Positions 1 through 8,539 of a stretch of DNA of 64,000 bases are shown piece by piece; position 1 is the first letter of the stretch, and each line of letters opens with the position of its first letter. The notes beneath the pieces are model-generated. The model saw only the letters and a list, made by a program, of their open reading frames with translations, was not told where the DNA came from and made no database searches. This DNA is from Desulfatirhabdium butyrativorans DSM 18734 (lineage in GTDB: Bacteria; Desulfobacterota; Desulfobacteria; Desulfobacterales; Desulfatirhabdiaceae), in contig NZ_KE386985.1 in the NCBI RefSeq assembly GCF_000429925.1, positions 347,739-411,738 of the forward strand. Reading direction: 5' to 3'. Both the position numbers and the translations under genes were made by a program.

Positions 1-379
1 CGTTCTCCTCAATCCAGCTCCGGATGTCCTCTTCCGAAGCCATCTTCGGCAGATAGGCTTCCAGGATGTGCAGGTATTCGGGGCTTTGTTCGGGCTTGAG
101 GGAAATCACCGTTTTTTCCGACTTGACCAGCCCCCGGATGATGTCGAGGATATCGTCGTTGGTGATTTCTTCGGCGGTTTTCAGCCGAAAGGATTTCTTT
201 CCGCTTTCCAACGTCAGTGGAACCGTCAGCTTCGGGAATTCGGACATGATCTGGCGGATGGCGTTACGGAGGGTTTCGTTTTTTTGAAGCATGCTCGTCT
301 TCAAATCCGCCTTGAGTTTCTCCAGAAGCGGGACATGCATATCCGGGCTCCAGCCATAGGGTTTATCCGTTGTGGTCAT
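1..379 (-). CDS. GatB/YqeY-domain protein (partial, C-terminus outside window)
   Basis: The minus strand from an ATG at 379 stays open to the window edge for 126 codons. The start has a textbook Shine-Dalgarno sequence (AGGAGG, five bases before the ATG). The translation begins MTTTDKPYGWSPDMHVPLLE and contains LEAYLPKMASEEDI near residues 108-121, which matches the LxxYLPxxLSEEEI signature of the YqeY family. That family is related to the tail domain of the GatB amidotransferase subunit and is thought to bind tRNA; its cellular role is not settled. A family member is about 150 residues, so only the last 20 or so are missing. It lies 130 bp downstream of the ABC-F gene on the same strand and may be co-transcribed with it. 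The family call is fairly secure, the function is not. Confidence 0.75.
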   Translation of the reverse strand, partial: MTTTDKPYGWSPDMHVPLLEKLKADLKTSMLQKNETLRNAIRQIMSEFPKLTVPLTLESGKKSFRLKTAEEITNDDILDIIRGLVKSEKTVISLKPEQSPEYLHILEAYLPKMASEEDIRSWIEEN

Positions 380-511
380 GATTACCTCCTGGGTTAGCGA
401 TATTATAGGCGTCAACTGTAAAAAGCACTGCTGCGTCGTTCCGGCGACCGATCAAGGTACGGGCATGGGCCAACGATATTGCCCGGGAATGATCGAACGA
501 AGCTGCCACCG

Positions 512-2362
512 TTATGCCGCGTCGCTCAATTGGGTTTCGAAAAACGCTTTTTTCTCCTCGTATTGCCGACTGAGCACATCGAGCTTGTTGAATGCTTCCT
601 CCATACGATCCTGGCATGCGGCCAGTTCTTTGGAAAGTGCCGCAATCCTGGCACCTTCTCCCGACTGGGCTGCCTCCTGAATGGCCAGCGACAGGGTGCT
701 CATCGTCTCTTCGTCCGCCACGATCCGGTTTTCGATCTCCGCCATCGCTGTCTCCAGGGGTTTCAGTTCGCGGGATTTTGCTGCGATCAGCTCGGAGCGG
801 ATTTTCCGCTGCCCTTTTTTGGAGGTTTTGATGACCGGCAGCGTTTCGGCGGAAGGCTGTGATCCACCCGTGCGGACTTCTTCGGCCCATCCGATGGTAT
901 CGAGAAACCGCTGATAGGTGCCGTCGAAATGCTCGATGCGATCGTCCTGGAATACAATGAGGCTGTCGGCCAGGGCATGCAGAAACATTTCGTTGTGGGT
1001 GACCATGATCAGGGCGCCATCGAAGCTGTCGAGCGCTTCCAGCAGGGCGTCACACGCATCCATGTCGAGGTGGTTGGTCGGCTCGTCGAGAATCAGCAGG
1101 TTGCAAGGCGTAAGCAGAATCTTTCCGAGCATCACCCGGCTTTTTTCGCCGCCGGAGAGCACATCGATCTTTTTCAGGGCATCGTCGCCTTCGAAGAGCA
1201 TCGCCCCGCAAATGTTCCGGACAGCCTGCCGTTCGATCCGGTGGTTGACCGTCCAGATCTCTTCCTCGATGGTATGCTGAGGGATCAGCGTCTGGATATT
1301 GGTCTGCTCATATACCCCCATGGCCACCCCGGGGTTGACGGTGATCTTGCCGCTTTGCGGCTGCAGGGTTCCAGCCAGAAGCCGAAGCAGCGTCGTCTTG
1401 CCTTTCCCGTTTCGTCCGATCACCCCGATCTTGCGACCGGATTCGATGGCGCAGGAAAAATCCCGGATGAGGGGTTGGGTCGGATCATAGGAAAAGTCGA
1501 TATGCTCCGCCCGCAGCATCTGCTTTCCGGAAAAAGGCTTGGAACTGAAGGAAAACTCGAGCTGCCGGATTTTTTCAAGCCGGTCTTTCTGGCTCATCTT
1601 GGCCAGGGTTTTCACGCGGCTTTGCACCATGTTGGCTAGCCGCGCCTTGGCCCGGAAGCGGGAAATGAACAACTCGATTTCCTTCCGCTTTTTTTCGTCG
1701 TTGACCCGCGTCTTTTCGTAAATGGCCTCATCCTGGGCGATCTGGGTGTAGAATTTTTCGGTGTTGCCAGCGATTTTCCGGATTTTTTTCCGGTGGATGC
1801 CCATGGTATGCGTGATGACGGAATCCATGAACCCGCGATCATGGGTGATGAGGACAAGCTCTCTGGGCCAGGATGCCAGAAACCGCTGAATCCAGCGGAT
1901 GGAGGCGATGTCGAGGTAGTTGGTGGGCTCATCGAGAAGCAGCATGTCCGGATCGGACACCAGAATCTTGGCCAGATTGAGCCGCACCTGATATCCTCCC
2001 GAAAAGTCGAGGGGATTCTGTTTCATGTCTTCTGCGGAAAACCCGAGGCCTGTCAGAATACGCTCGACTTTCCAGTGATGGTCCCGCTGATTGGCCGGAA
2101 GGTGCTTCATGCCTTCGAGCAGAACGGTGCTTTCCGTAAAATCGAATTCCTGCTCGACATAGGCGATGCGATACAGTTTGGGAATCAGAACCGTTCCCGA
2201 ATCGGGGCGCTCCTTTCCCATCAGGATGCGAAAGAGGGTGGTTTTCCCGTGACCGTTTCTGCCGACAAATCCGACTCGCTCTTTCGGATTGATCTTGAAA
2301 CTGACCTCGTCGAAGAGGACGTGATCTCCGTAACTTTTGGATATATTGTCTACACTGATCAT
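512..2362 (-). CDS. ABC-F family ATP-binding protein (Uup/YheS/EttA-like)
   Basis: This encodes a soluble tandem ABC ATPase of 616 residues without membrane segments, as expected for ABC-F proteins that act on ribosomes. Visible motifs are Walker A GRNGHGKTT (about 34-42), signature SGGYQ (121-125), Walker B LLLDEPTNYLD (about 141-151), a basic helical linker (about 205-270), second Walker A GRNGKGKTT (316-324), second signature LSGGEKSR and second Walker B LILDEPTNHLD. The last ~80 residues are charged and heptad-like, suggesting a C-terminal coiled coil as in Uup and YheS. I chose ATG 2362 (MISVDNISK) because ABC-F proteins begin right at this strand. An in-frame TTG at 2407 adds 15 unlikely residues. 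The exact subfamily and any antibiotic-resistance role cannot be told from motifs alone. Confidence 0.9.
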   Translation of the reverse strand: MISVDNISKSYGDHVLFDEVSFKINPKERVGFVGRNGHGKTTLFRILMGKERPDSGTVLIPKLYRIAYVEQEFDFTESTVLLEGMKHLPANQRDHHWKVERILTGLGFSAEDMKQNPLDFSGGYQVRLNLAKILVSDPDMLLLDEPTNYLDIASIRWIQRFLASWPRELVLITHDRGFMDSVITHTMGIHRKKIRKIAGNTEKFYTQIAQDEAIYEKTRVNDEKKRKEIELFISRFRAKARLANMVQSRVKTLAKMSQKDRLEKIRQLEFSFSSKPFSGKQMLRAEHIDFSYDPTQPLIRDFSCAIESGRKIGVIGRNGKGKTTLLRLLAGTLQPQSGKITVNPGVAMGVYEQTNIQTLIPQHTIEEEIWTVNHRIERQAVRNICGAMLFEGDDALKKIDVLSGGEKSRVMLGKILLTPCNLLILDEPTNHLDMDACDALLEALDSFDGALIMVTHNEMFLHALADSLIVFQDDRIEHFDGTYQRFLDTIGWAEEVRTGGSQPSAETLPVIKTSKKGQRKIRSELIAAKSRELKPLETAMAEIENRIVADEETMSTLSLAIQEAAQSGEGARIAALSKELAACQDRMEEAFNKLDVLSRQYEEKKAFFETQLSDAA

Positions 2363-2684
2363 GAATGAGGACCGAAAGGGTGGTTGATAAGAAAGACGGT
2401 TTTCCAAACCGATTTGGCGAATGTTGTTGGATTTTCTTTATCATAACCGGGGATGCAGGAGCAAGGTCAACGGGGCAGAATTACAGGAAAGCGCCTTTTT
2501 GGGCAGCCGATATTCATACGAGGCTGCTTCAGACTGGTTTCCGCTGCATCGCAACACGACCTGCCCTCCGGTACGGGGCGGGCAAAAAACGGGATTTTGC
2601 AGGAATCGCCCATGCAACCGGGGCGGCACCCCGGTTAATGAAAGTCGCAGGAGCAAGATAGAAAAAATGGGAGCCATCCGCTTT

Positions 2685-2761
<77 letters not shown>

Positions 2762-2765
2762 TATT

Positions 2766-2822
2766 CGACTTTCGTAGGAATCCCCCATGCAGCCGGGGCT
2801 GCGCCCCGTTGGATGAAAGTCG
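2766..2822. repeat. 57 bp dispersed hairpin element with 8 bp terminal inverted repeats
   Basis: The element starts CGACTTTC and ends GAAAGTCG, which are reverse complements. Its centre CCGGGGC-TGC-GCCCCG is a second nested hairpin. Related copies, full or decayed, are at about 2599-2649, 21733-21772, 25365-25396, 25508-25550 and, in reverse orientation, inside murD (about 43150-43190). No coding capacity was seen; it resembles REP/MITE-like DNA. Confidence 0.85.
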
Positions 2823-3150
2823 ATGGAGCAAATTCCTTAGGAGTATGGCGACATGACAGTCGCCTTACGGTTCTGCCGACTGCCCACTTTCGGAGGAATG
2901 GCGCATCATGACGCAGAAAGACTTTTGCATTTGGCCCATATGTGATAAGGCAGGTACGATACGATTTTGCCGGTAATGGTTGATTTTTTCCATGTGGTTT
3001 TGAGGCGGCATTCCGCTGAAGCAAATCGTTTTTTTCGATGACGTTGTGCGGAGGAAAGCTGGCCACTAAATGGTCGTAATGCCGCCGCCTCCGGGGATGA
3101 AAATCCGGTCGTCATTCCGGCGAAAACTGGGGGACGAGCTTGGGGGATTT

Positions 3151-3257
3151 CGATTACGATTACGACAACGACAACGATAGCGATAACGACAACGATAACG
3201 ACAACGATAACGACAACGATAACGACAACGAATATGGATACGAATACGACAACGATT
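3151..3257. repeat. GACAAC/GATAAC hexanucleotide array
   Basis: About 18 hexamers of the type GAYWRC (GACAAC, GATAAC, GATTAC, GATAGC) run in series. In one frame they read Asp-Asn/Asp-Tyr repeats, and on the other strand mostly valine codons. Sister arrays are at 21595-21691 and 25611-25710. The sequence just after this array (about 3257-3293) is also shared with the one after the 21.6 kb array, so the array moved or was copied with its flank. It ends ~57 bp before the start codon of the TPP-enzyme gene. Confidence 0.95.
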
Positions 3258-3313
3258 ATCCCCAGCGTTGCGAGGAGAGGTATTTTCAAGAGAAAACGAT
3301 AGGAGAAAACCGG

Positions 3314-4867
3314 ATGGATACAGGGGCCTATAGCCTGATCGAAACCGCTCGAAATGCAGGCGTGGAAATATGCTTCGCAAACCCCGGCACCACCGAGATG
3401 CCGATGGTTGCGGCACTCGAGCGGGTACCGGGAATGCGTGTCGTTCTCGGGCTTTTTGAGGGTGTCTGCACAGGGGCCGCCGACGGCTGGGCGCGCATGC
3501 GGGGGCGGCCTGCCGCAACACTGCTTCACCTCGGACCGGGTTTTGCCAACGGCATCGCCAACCTGCACAACGCACGGCGTGCGCGCACACCCGTTATCAA
3601 CTGGATCGGCGATCACGCTACCCGGCACTTGGCATTCGACGCGCCGCTGACGTCCGACATAGCGGCTCTCACCGGCACTGTGGGCTGGACCCGAACCGTC
3701 CGGACAGCAGGGGAGATGGCGGAGGCGAGTCTGGCCGCAGTCGAAGCGGCACTTGGCCCCCCGGGGCGTGTGGCATCGCTCATCATTCCAGCCGATTGTC
3801 AATGGGAGCCGGGGCCCGAACCGCTCATCGTAACCCCGTCACCCCGAATACGCGAAGTTCCGCTTCCGGCAATTCAGGAAGCGGCGGGTCTGATGCGAAA
3901 GGGACGGGGCGGCATCCTGCTGGGCGGCAACGCCCTGAGCGGCCGGGGCCTGCGCGCTGCAGAACGCATCAGGTCAGCCACATCCTGCGGCGTCTGGATC
4001 GAGACCTTTCCCTCCCGTCAGGAGTCCGGGCGACACCTGCCGAGCTTTCCGGCCCTCCCCTATTTTCCGGAGCCGGCCTGCCAGGCGCTTTCCGGCCTTT
4101 CCAGTCTGGTGCTGGCAGGCGCCCGGGAGCCCGTGGCTTTTTTTGCCTACCCGGATCAGCCTTCCCGGTTTGCACCCGCAGGCGCAACGCTGTGCATGCT
4201 GGCTGATCCGGACGAGGGCATGGACGCGGCGCTTGCCCTCGAAGCGCTTGCGGAGGAGATGGATGCCCCGCAGGTCGTCTTACCAGCCCGGGCTGTGCCG
4301 GAGTTTGCAACCAGCGACCGGCCGCTCGACCCGGACACCGTATGCCGCGCCATGGCAGCCTTTACGCCGGAAAATGCGATCGTGGTAAACGAAGCGGCAA
4401 CGACGGGCTTGACCTGGAATGCGATGCATGCCTCCAGTGCCGCACCACACACGTCGTTTTTCATTACAGGAGGGGCGATTGGCCAGGGCCTTCCCAATGC
4501 GCTCGGCGCAGCACTGGCATGTCCGGAGCGGCGCGTCATCGCCTTTCAGGCGGACGGAAGCGGCCTCTATACGGTGCAGGCGCTGTGGTCCATGGCGCGG
4601 GAGGGCGTAGATGTGACGGTCGTGGTGTGCGCAAACCGCCGCTACCGCATCCTGCAGGTCGAGCTTGCACGCGCCGGCATTCAAAAGCCCGGACCGAAAG
4701 CGCTGTCCCTTACCGATCTCACACAACCGGTCATCGACTGGAGCGCGCTTGCAAAAGGGTTCGGCCTCCCTGCATGCTGTGTGCAAACCGACAGGGAACT
4801 TGCCGATGCACTGGTGCGATCGCTTGCCGACCGCGGTCCAAGCCTGATCGAAGCGGTCCTTGTCTGA
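3314..4867 (+). CDS. Thiamine pyrophosphate-binding enzyme, acetolactate synthase/benzoylformate decarboxylase-like
   Basis: The 517-residue protein has the three-domain layout of TPP-dependent decarboxylases and synthases. The N-terminal PYR domain contains NPGTTEMPM with the likely cofactor-activating Glu28 (compare NPGSNELPF of benzoylformate decarboxylase). A central domain follows, then a C-terminal PP domain with the metal/TPP motif at 413-441 in the form ADGS...CAN rather than the usual GDGS...NN. ATG 3314 is preceded by AGGAG at a good distance. The frame stays open upstream through the hexamer array, but that Asp-Asn-rich segment is not part of any known family member. The substrate cannot be deduced. 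It stands alone, with an unrelated secreted protein downstream. The GDG-to-ADG change keeps the metal-binding Asp and Asn, so activity is possible. Confidence 0.8.
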   Translation: MDTGAYSLIETARNAGVEICFANPGTTEMPMVAALERVPGMRVVLGLFEGVCTGAADGWARMRGRPAATLLHLGPGFANGIANLHNARRARTPVINWIGDHATRHLAFDAPLTSDIAALTGTVGWTRTVRTAGEMAEASLAAVEAALGPPGRVASLIIPADCQWEPGPEPLIVTPSPRIREVPLPAIQEAAGLMRKGRGGILLGGNALSGRGLRAAERIRSATSCGVWIETFPSRQESGRHLPSFPALPYFPEPACQALSGLSSLVLAGAREPVAFFAYPDQPSRFAPAGATLCMLADPDEGMDAALALEALAEEMDAPQVVLPARAVPEFATSDRPLDPDTVCRAMAAFTPENAIVVNEAATTGLTWNAMHASSAAPHTSFFITGGAIGQGLPNALGAALACPERRVIAFQADGSGLYTVQALWSMAREGVDVTVVVCANRRYRILQVELARAGIQKPGPKALSLTDLTQPVIDWSALAKGFGLPACCVQTDRELADALVRSLADRGPSLIEAVLV

Positions 4868-4986
4868 TCCATAATGGTGATCCGAACCTCAGCTATCAAA
4901 TGAAAGGAGGGCTCTTTTCGGAAATTGGCCAAATGCTAAGCAAATCCATTGGAAAACCATCATCTGCCAGAGGAAGGATATCGATC

Positions 4987-6405
4987 ATGATGAGCAAGAC
5001 CAGACGTTTCATTTTCTTGACGATTGCAACAGCTTTCTTTTCTGCCACAGTTGCTTTTGGGGCAAACGGAAGCCGGGAATTGTGGTCAACTTACCAATTC
5101 ATTTCGAAAGCGGAACAAAACGAATTTATTGTCCTCACGGGGAGCGCTACCCACTTCGACCCCATCGGGCAGTACTGCGCCGGAAAGCTCCCGAACGCGC
5201 TCTATTCAAATAATGGGGCGCCTTATGCCGCAGCCATGGTACCGGATTCGCCAAGAGGAGAGGCCCCCACGCTTCTGGGGCCGGAATTCCGCATCGCGCC
5301 TGACGAGGCCGTTGTTCTCATGGGTTTGACGCCACCCGAAGAGAAATATTACAGCTATCAAATCTATCTCAGCCACAGACAGTATCCAGCGGAAGCAGGG
5401 CCAAAGTTCCTGCTCAACAGTCTGGGGGATACCGTCAACATCAACACCATCCATAAGATGGGTTCGGATCCGTTCAACACACCCGTGGTTCTGATTTTCA
5501 CCGCCGACAAGGACATTGATGCGCAAATTCGGGAAGCCCTGATCGGTTCAGGTATTCCTTCGTCCATCATCAACACGCTGGTGATTCCATCAACGATCCT
5601 GAAGCTCGGTCTGGATGAAAACAGCGATACCTTTCTGATCGCAAACCGTAATGCGCTTTTTGCGGACCAGAATGCAGGGGATGCCTACGTTGCCAATCCG
5701 ACACTTGCGGTATTTCGGGTTACACCGAAAAACCCGGCCACCCTCAATCCATTTCCCACACCGACTCTGCGTATCCGCGGCTCGGGGCAAACGGAAATGG
5801 ATCTGATGCCTTCTATCGAAAAACTTCGCCAAGCGATTATCGACGCCAATTCCGGATTTACGCCCACCGAATATACCACATCACCGATGGCTTATGAGGG
5901 ATACGACTATACCCAGCGCGGCTTACCGACATTGGGTGATACGCGGGATGCCTTGTATATGGGGGCCGGCTATATGCCGGAGTTCAATTCGTTGGATAAA
6001 TTGCAATTGGGTGACGATGACTTTTTGATTGCCTACGGGGTCAACCACGTAGCCACCGGAAAGGCAACGTACGCCAATATCAACAGCTATGCCAGCGAGA
6101 AGGCCAAGCTGGCGCTTGGCAGCGCGTTTTCCGGCGATTTCGGGGGGAGTTCCTACCCATATCTGGGATCGGGGGACCCGGCCGCCGATCTGACCTATGT
6201 ATACAAAATTTCGCGCCATTGCCAGCCGAATGAATCGTTTTGCCTGCAGATGGAAGCGCCTTCTCAATGCAGTGGATTTCAACTGGATTCCGACACACTG
6301 CTCGGGATTGCATTCCGGCTTTACATGGAGCCGGCAACCAGTATTGGAGCGGCATACTCGGAAATCCTGTATGATCGGATCATCAAGTTTTCAAAGAAAC
6401 AGTAG
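4987..6405 (+). CDS. Secreted protein of unknown function
   Basis: I do not recognise this 472-residue protein. It starts MMSKTRRFIFLTIATAFFSA, a clear Sec signal peptide (basic n-region, hydrophobic stretch about 8-22, likely cleavage near AFGA), so it should be periplasmic or exported. The mature part contains few cysteines (one at GQYCAG and a cluster near the end, RHCQPNESFC and SQCSG) that might form disulfides. It also has a YYSYQIYLSH segment and a later NSLGDTVNIN segment. ATG 4987 is supported by GAGGAAGGA about eight bases upstream. An upstream in-frame extension overlaps the previous gene and lacks any signal-peptide logic. It lies 119 bp after the TPP enzyme and could share its transcript, but no functional link is visible. 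Confidence 0.75.
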   Translation: MMSKTRRFIFLTIATAFFSATVAFGANGSRELWSTYQFISKAEQNEFIVLTGSATHFDPIGQYCAGKLPNALYSNNGAPYAAAMVPDSPRGEAPTLLGPEFRIAPDEAVVLMGLTPPEEKYYSYQIYLSHRQYPAEAGPKFLLNSLGDTVNINTIHKMGSDPFNTPVVLIFTADKDIDAQIREALIGSGIPSSIINTLVIPSTILKLGLDENSDTFLIANRNALFADQNAGDAYVANPTLAVFRVTPKNPATLNPFPTPTLRIRGSGQTEMDLMPSIEKLRQAIIDANSGFTPTEYTTSPMAYEGYDYTQRGLPTLGDTRDALYMGAGYMPEFNSLDKLQLGDDDFLIAYGVNHVATGKATYANINSYASEKAKLALGSAFSGDFGGSSYPYLGSGDPAADLTYVYKISRHCQPNESFCLQMEAPSQCSGFQLDSDTLLGIAFRLYMEPATSIGAAYSEILYDRIIKFSKKQ

Positions 6406-6536
6406 CGGTGATGCAATGAACGCGCTTCCGGCGGGCTGGTCCATCATTTGTACCCGGCTCTCAAGTTGCGGAGTGATGTTTCCCTTCAGCGCTCATAAGC
6501 CGCGTATTTGATCGGGCAGTCGGCAGTGGGCAGTCT

Positions 6537-6564
6537 GTAGGGGCGACCGGCCGGTCGCCCCTAC
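6537..6564. repeat. Perfect 28 bp palindrome, GTAGGGGCGACCGG arms
   Basis: The arm GTAGGGGCGACCGG is followed directly by its exact reverse complement. Related palindromes are at 13703-13730 (12 bp arms, GGCG centre) and 25481-25509 (arm GTAGGGGCGGGTTT, one-base centre). The outer GTAGGGGCG...CGCCCCTAC is constant and the inner bases differ but stay self-complementary, showing selection for, or copying of, the fold. Confidence 0.95.
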
Positions 6565-6835
6565 GAGGACCAGCGCATGCCAACGTTCTGGATTCCTTAG
6601 ATTGCTTGCGGGCAGGCATCGCCATGAACATCGATCGTTGAATCCGCATGCCGTTCGCCCTCAACAAAGCCTATCCCATTTTTTCTGTTTTTCTGAACCT
6701 GAAATGCAAAGGAAACTGCAGGGCGCTTGATCAACATCCTGCCTGCTTGCGGCGATGGTCCGCCAAAACTCTGCATACCCCCTTCAATTTTATCACCCCA
6801 ACTCAAAAATAATTGGCCCAAGAACCAAAACATGC

Positions 6836-6863
6836 TTGACATGCTTGGGCGATCGCATAGAAT
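6836..6863 (+). promoter_or_regulatory. Sigma70-type promoter for the kor operon
   Basis: TTGACA at 6836-6841 matches the -35 consensus, and TAGAAT at 6858-6863 is five of six to the -10, with a 16 bp spacer. It would start transcription near 6870, about 100 bases before korD. It is the best promoter match in the gap, and no other gene starts nearby. Confidence 0.7.
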
Positions 6864-6970
6864 GCGAAACTTCTTCAGTTTATGTCCCGATGTTCTTCCG
6901 GCGGGTTTGAACCAGCGGGTAGTTTCGCTGCCCAGACCCGGTTTCGGATTTTCAAGGTTGGGGGGCGCGG

Positions 6971-7276
6971 ATGAAATATTGGCGAGAGCCTCTGGATTCG
7001 AAGGAAGTTGCGGTTACCCGGGGAATCGTTGTCATCATCGAAGAAAGGTGCAAGGGCTGCGGTTATTGTATCGCCTACTGCCCCCGTGGTGTGCTGGAGT
7101 TGTCTGCCGGATACAACGTCAAGGGTTACCACCCGCCTGTGGTCAAAAAGCCGGACGATTGCGTGAACTGCCATTATTGCGAGACGATCTGCCCGGATTT
7201 TGCCATCTATTCCATTGAAATTCCGCCGGAATCACCGACCCAGGCCGCTCTTTCGGCCTGTGCGGCAGATTCCTGA
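6971..7276 (+). CDS. korD: 2-oxoglutarate:ferredoxin oxidoreductase, delta (ferredoxin-like) subunit
   Basis: A 101-residue protein with two classic 4Fe-4S motifs, C27-x2-C30-x2-C33-x3-C37-P and C64-x2-C67-x2-C70-x3-C74-P, i.e. a bacterial 2[4Fe-4S] ferredoxin fold. It is the first gene of a D-A-B-C set that matches the subunit order of 2-oxoacid:ferredoxin oxidoreductases of the 2-oxoglutarate type, and it would carry electrons from the TPP/4Fe-4S catalytic beta subunit to free ferredoxin. ATG 6971 follows a G-rich stretch rather than a classical Shine-Dalgarno sequence. The frame is open further upstream, but the first cluster begins at residue 27, which suits this start. korA follows 17 bp later. 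Confidence 0.9.
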   Translation: MKYWREPLDSKEVAVTRGIVVIIEERCKGCGYCIAYCPRGVLELSAGYNVKGYHPPVVKKPDDCVNCHYCETICPDFAIYSIEIPPESPTQAALSACAADS

Positions 7277-7293
7277 TTCATGAAGGCAATCCG

Positions 7294-8439
7294 ATGAAAC
7301 CAGCAGTGCTTACCGGTGAACATTTCATGACTGGCGATGTGGCCTGCGCGGAGGGTGCTCTGGCCGCAGGGTGCCTTTTTTTCGGGGGGTATCCCATAAC
7401 GCCTGCAACCGAGATCGCCGAACACATGGCCGCCCGACTTCCGGATGTGTGCGGTACCTTCGTTCAGATGGAAGATGAAATCGCGGCCATGGCCTCGATT
7501 CTGGGGGCTTCCTGCGCAGGGCTCAAGAGCATGACCGCCACTTCAGGCCCCGGGTTCAGCCTGATGATGGAAAACCTGGGTCTCGGCATCTGCACGGAAA
7601 CGCCGTGCGTGGTTGTCAATGTGCAGCGGGCCGGGCCATCCACAGGGCTTCCCACGCTGGGCGCGCAGGGAGACATGATGCAGGCCAGGTGGGGCTCGCA
7701 TGGCCATTATGAAATCATTGCCCTGGCGCCGGCCTCTCCCCAGGAGCTTTTTTATCTGACGATTACGGCTTTTAACCTGAGCGAAACCTACCGCACCCCG
7801 GTTCTGATCATGACCGATGAGGTCACCGGACACCTGAGCGAGCGGGTTGTCATTCCGGAGGCCAGGGCCATCAAGCTGCGGCAGCGGCCGCGCCCCAAGG
7901 GCAGAAAAGACCGGTTCAAGGCTTTTCAGCCGGGACCAAACGGCGTTGCGCCCATGGCGATTGCAGGCGAAGGGTACGGCATCCACGTGACCGGTTTGAC
8001 CCATGACGAACGGGGTTATCCCGGCATGAATGCGGAAACGCAGCTTGAGATGATGACGCGCCTGACCCGGAAAATCCAAAACAATCTCGATGATATCATC
8101 CGGACGGAAAGCTACCGGCTGGAAGATGCCGAAATCGTGCTCGTCTCCTACGGCATTTCGGGCCGGAGCAGCCTGGCTGCGGTGGATGAGGCAAGGGAAC
8201 AGGGCATTCAGGTGGGGCTGCTGCGGCTGATCACGGTCTGGCCATTTCCGGAGCGGCAGATTCAGGAGCTGGCGGAAAGGGTACGCGGTTTTGTGACGGT
8301 GGAGATCAATCTGGGTCAGGTGCATCTGGAAGTTCAACGATGCGCCGGCGGCAAGGTCCCTGCCATTCTGGTCGGGCATCCGGGCGGGTCGGTCATCCCG
8401 CCGGAGCAAATCGTCCAGACCCTTAAAGCGGCTTTTTAG
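7294..8439 (+). CDS. korA: 2-oxoglutarate:ferredoxin oxidoreductase, alpha subunit
   Basis: 381 residues covering the PYR-like domain and the following domain of the alpha subunit. Family landmarks are the N-terminal GYPITPATEI segment (about 33-42), FVQMEDEIAAM and the SGPGFSLM turn (about 87-94), which form the TPP pyrimidine-binding part. A C-terminal transketolase-C-like region contains VSYGISGRSS. It pairs with KorB to decarboxylate 2-oxoglutarate with CoA, giving succinyl-CoA, CO2 and reduced ferredoxin. A related 2-oxoacid such as a branched-chain substrate cannot be excluded on sequence alone. It sits in the korDABC order with 17 bp to korD and 100 bp to korB. The location next to fumarase supports 2-oxoglutarate as substrate. 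Confidence 0.9.
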   Translation: MKPAVLTGEHFMTGDVACAEGALAAGCLFFGGYPITPATEIAEHMAARLPDVCGTFVQMEDEIAAMASILGASCAGLKSMTATSGPGFSLMMENLGLGICTETPCVVVNVQRAGPSTGLPTLGAQGDMMQARWGSHGHYEIIALAPASPQELFYLTITAFNLSETYRTPVLIMTDEVTGHLSERVVIPEARAIKLRQRPRPKGRKDRFKAFQPGPNGVAPMAIAGEGYGIHVTGLTHDERGYPGMNAETQLEMMTRLTRKIQNNLDDIIRTESYRLEDAEIVLVSYGISGRSSLAAVDEAREQGIQVGLLRLITVWPFPERQIQELAERVRGFVTVEINLGQVHLEVQRCAGGKVPAILVGHPGGSVIPPEQIVQTLKAAF

Positions 8440-8539
8440 AACGGTCAGGAGATCGCTGGGCCGGGAGGATCCCGGCCTTCGCCGGGGTGAAGCCTTTTTA
8501 CCAAGTCGTCAATATTCTCTCGTGTAACTGGAAACGGAA

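Larger units (their letters stand above)
6406..6970. other. Intergenic region with repeats and the kor promoter
   Basis: No gene is supported. It holds a short GGCAGT-type heptamer run (about 6514-6535), a perfect 28 bp palindrome (6537-6564) and, near its right end, a strong sigma70-like promoter for korD. An inverted pair GCGAAACT (6864-6871) and AGTTTCGC (6921-6928) flanks the early leader; the left arm overlaps the expected start of transcription, so its meaning is unclear. Confidence 0.7.

Noticed and set aside
3140-3313. In-frame Asp-Asn-rich extension of the TPP enzyme through the hexamer array
   Set aside because: ATG 3314 has a good ribosome-binding site and matches where the family begins; the upstream frame is open only because hexamers lack stops in that phase.
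4342-4986. Upstream in-frame extension of the secreted protein
   Set aside because: It overlaps the TPP gene in another frame and hides the signal peptide that starts at 4987.
6864-6928. Regulatory RNA stem (GCGAAACT/AGTTTCGC) in the kor leader
   Set aside because: The left arm lies at or before the likely transcription start, so the stem may never form in RNA; recorded only in the gap entry.
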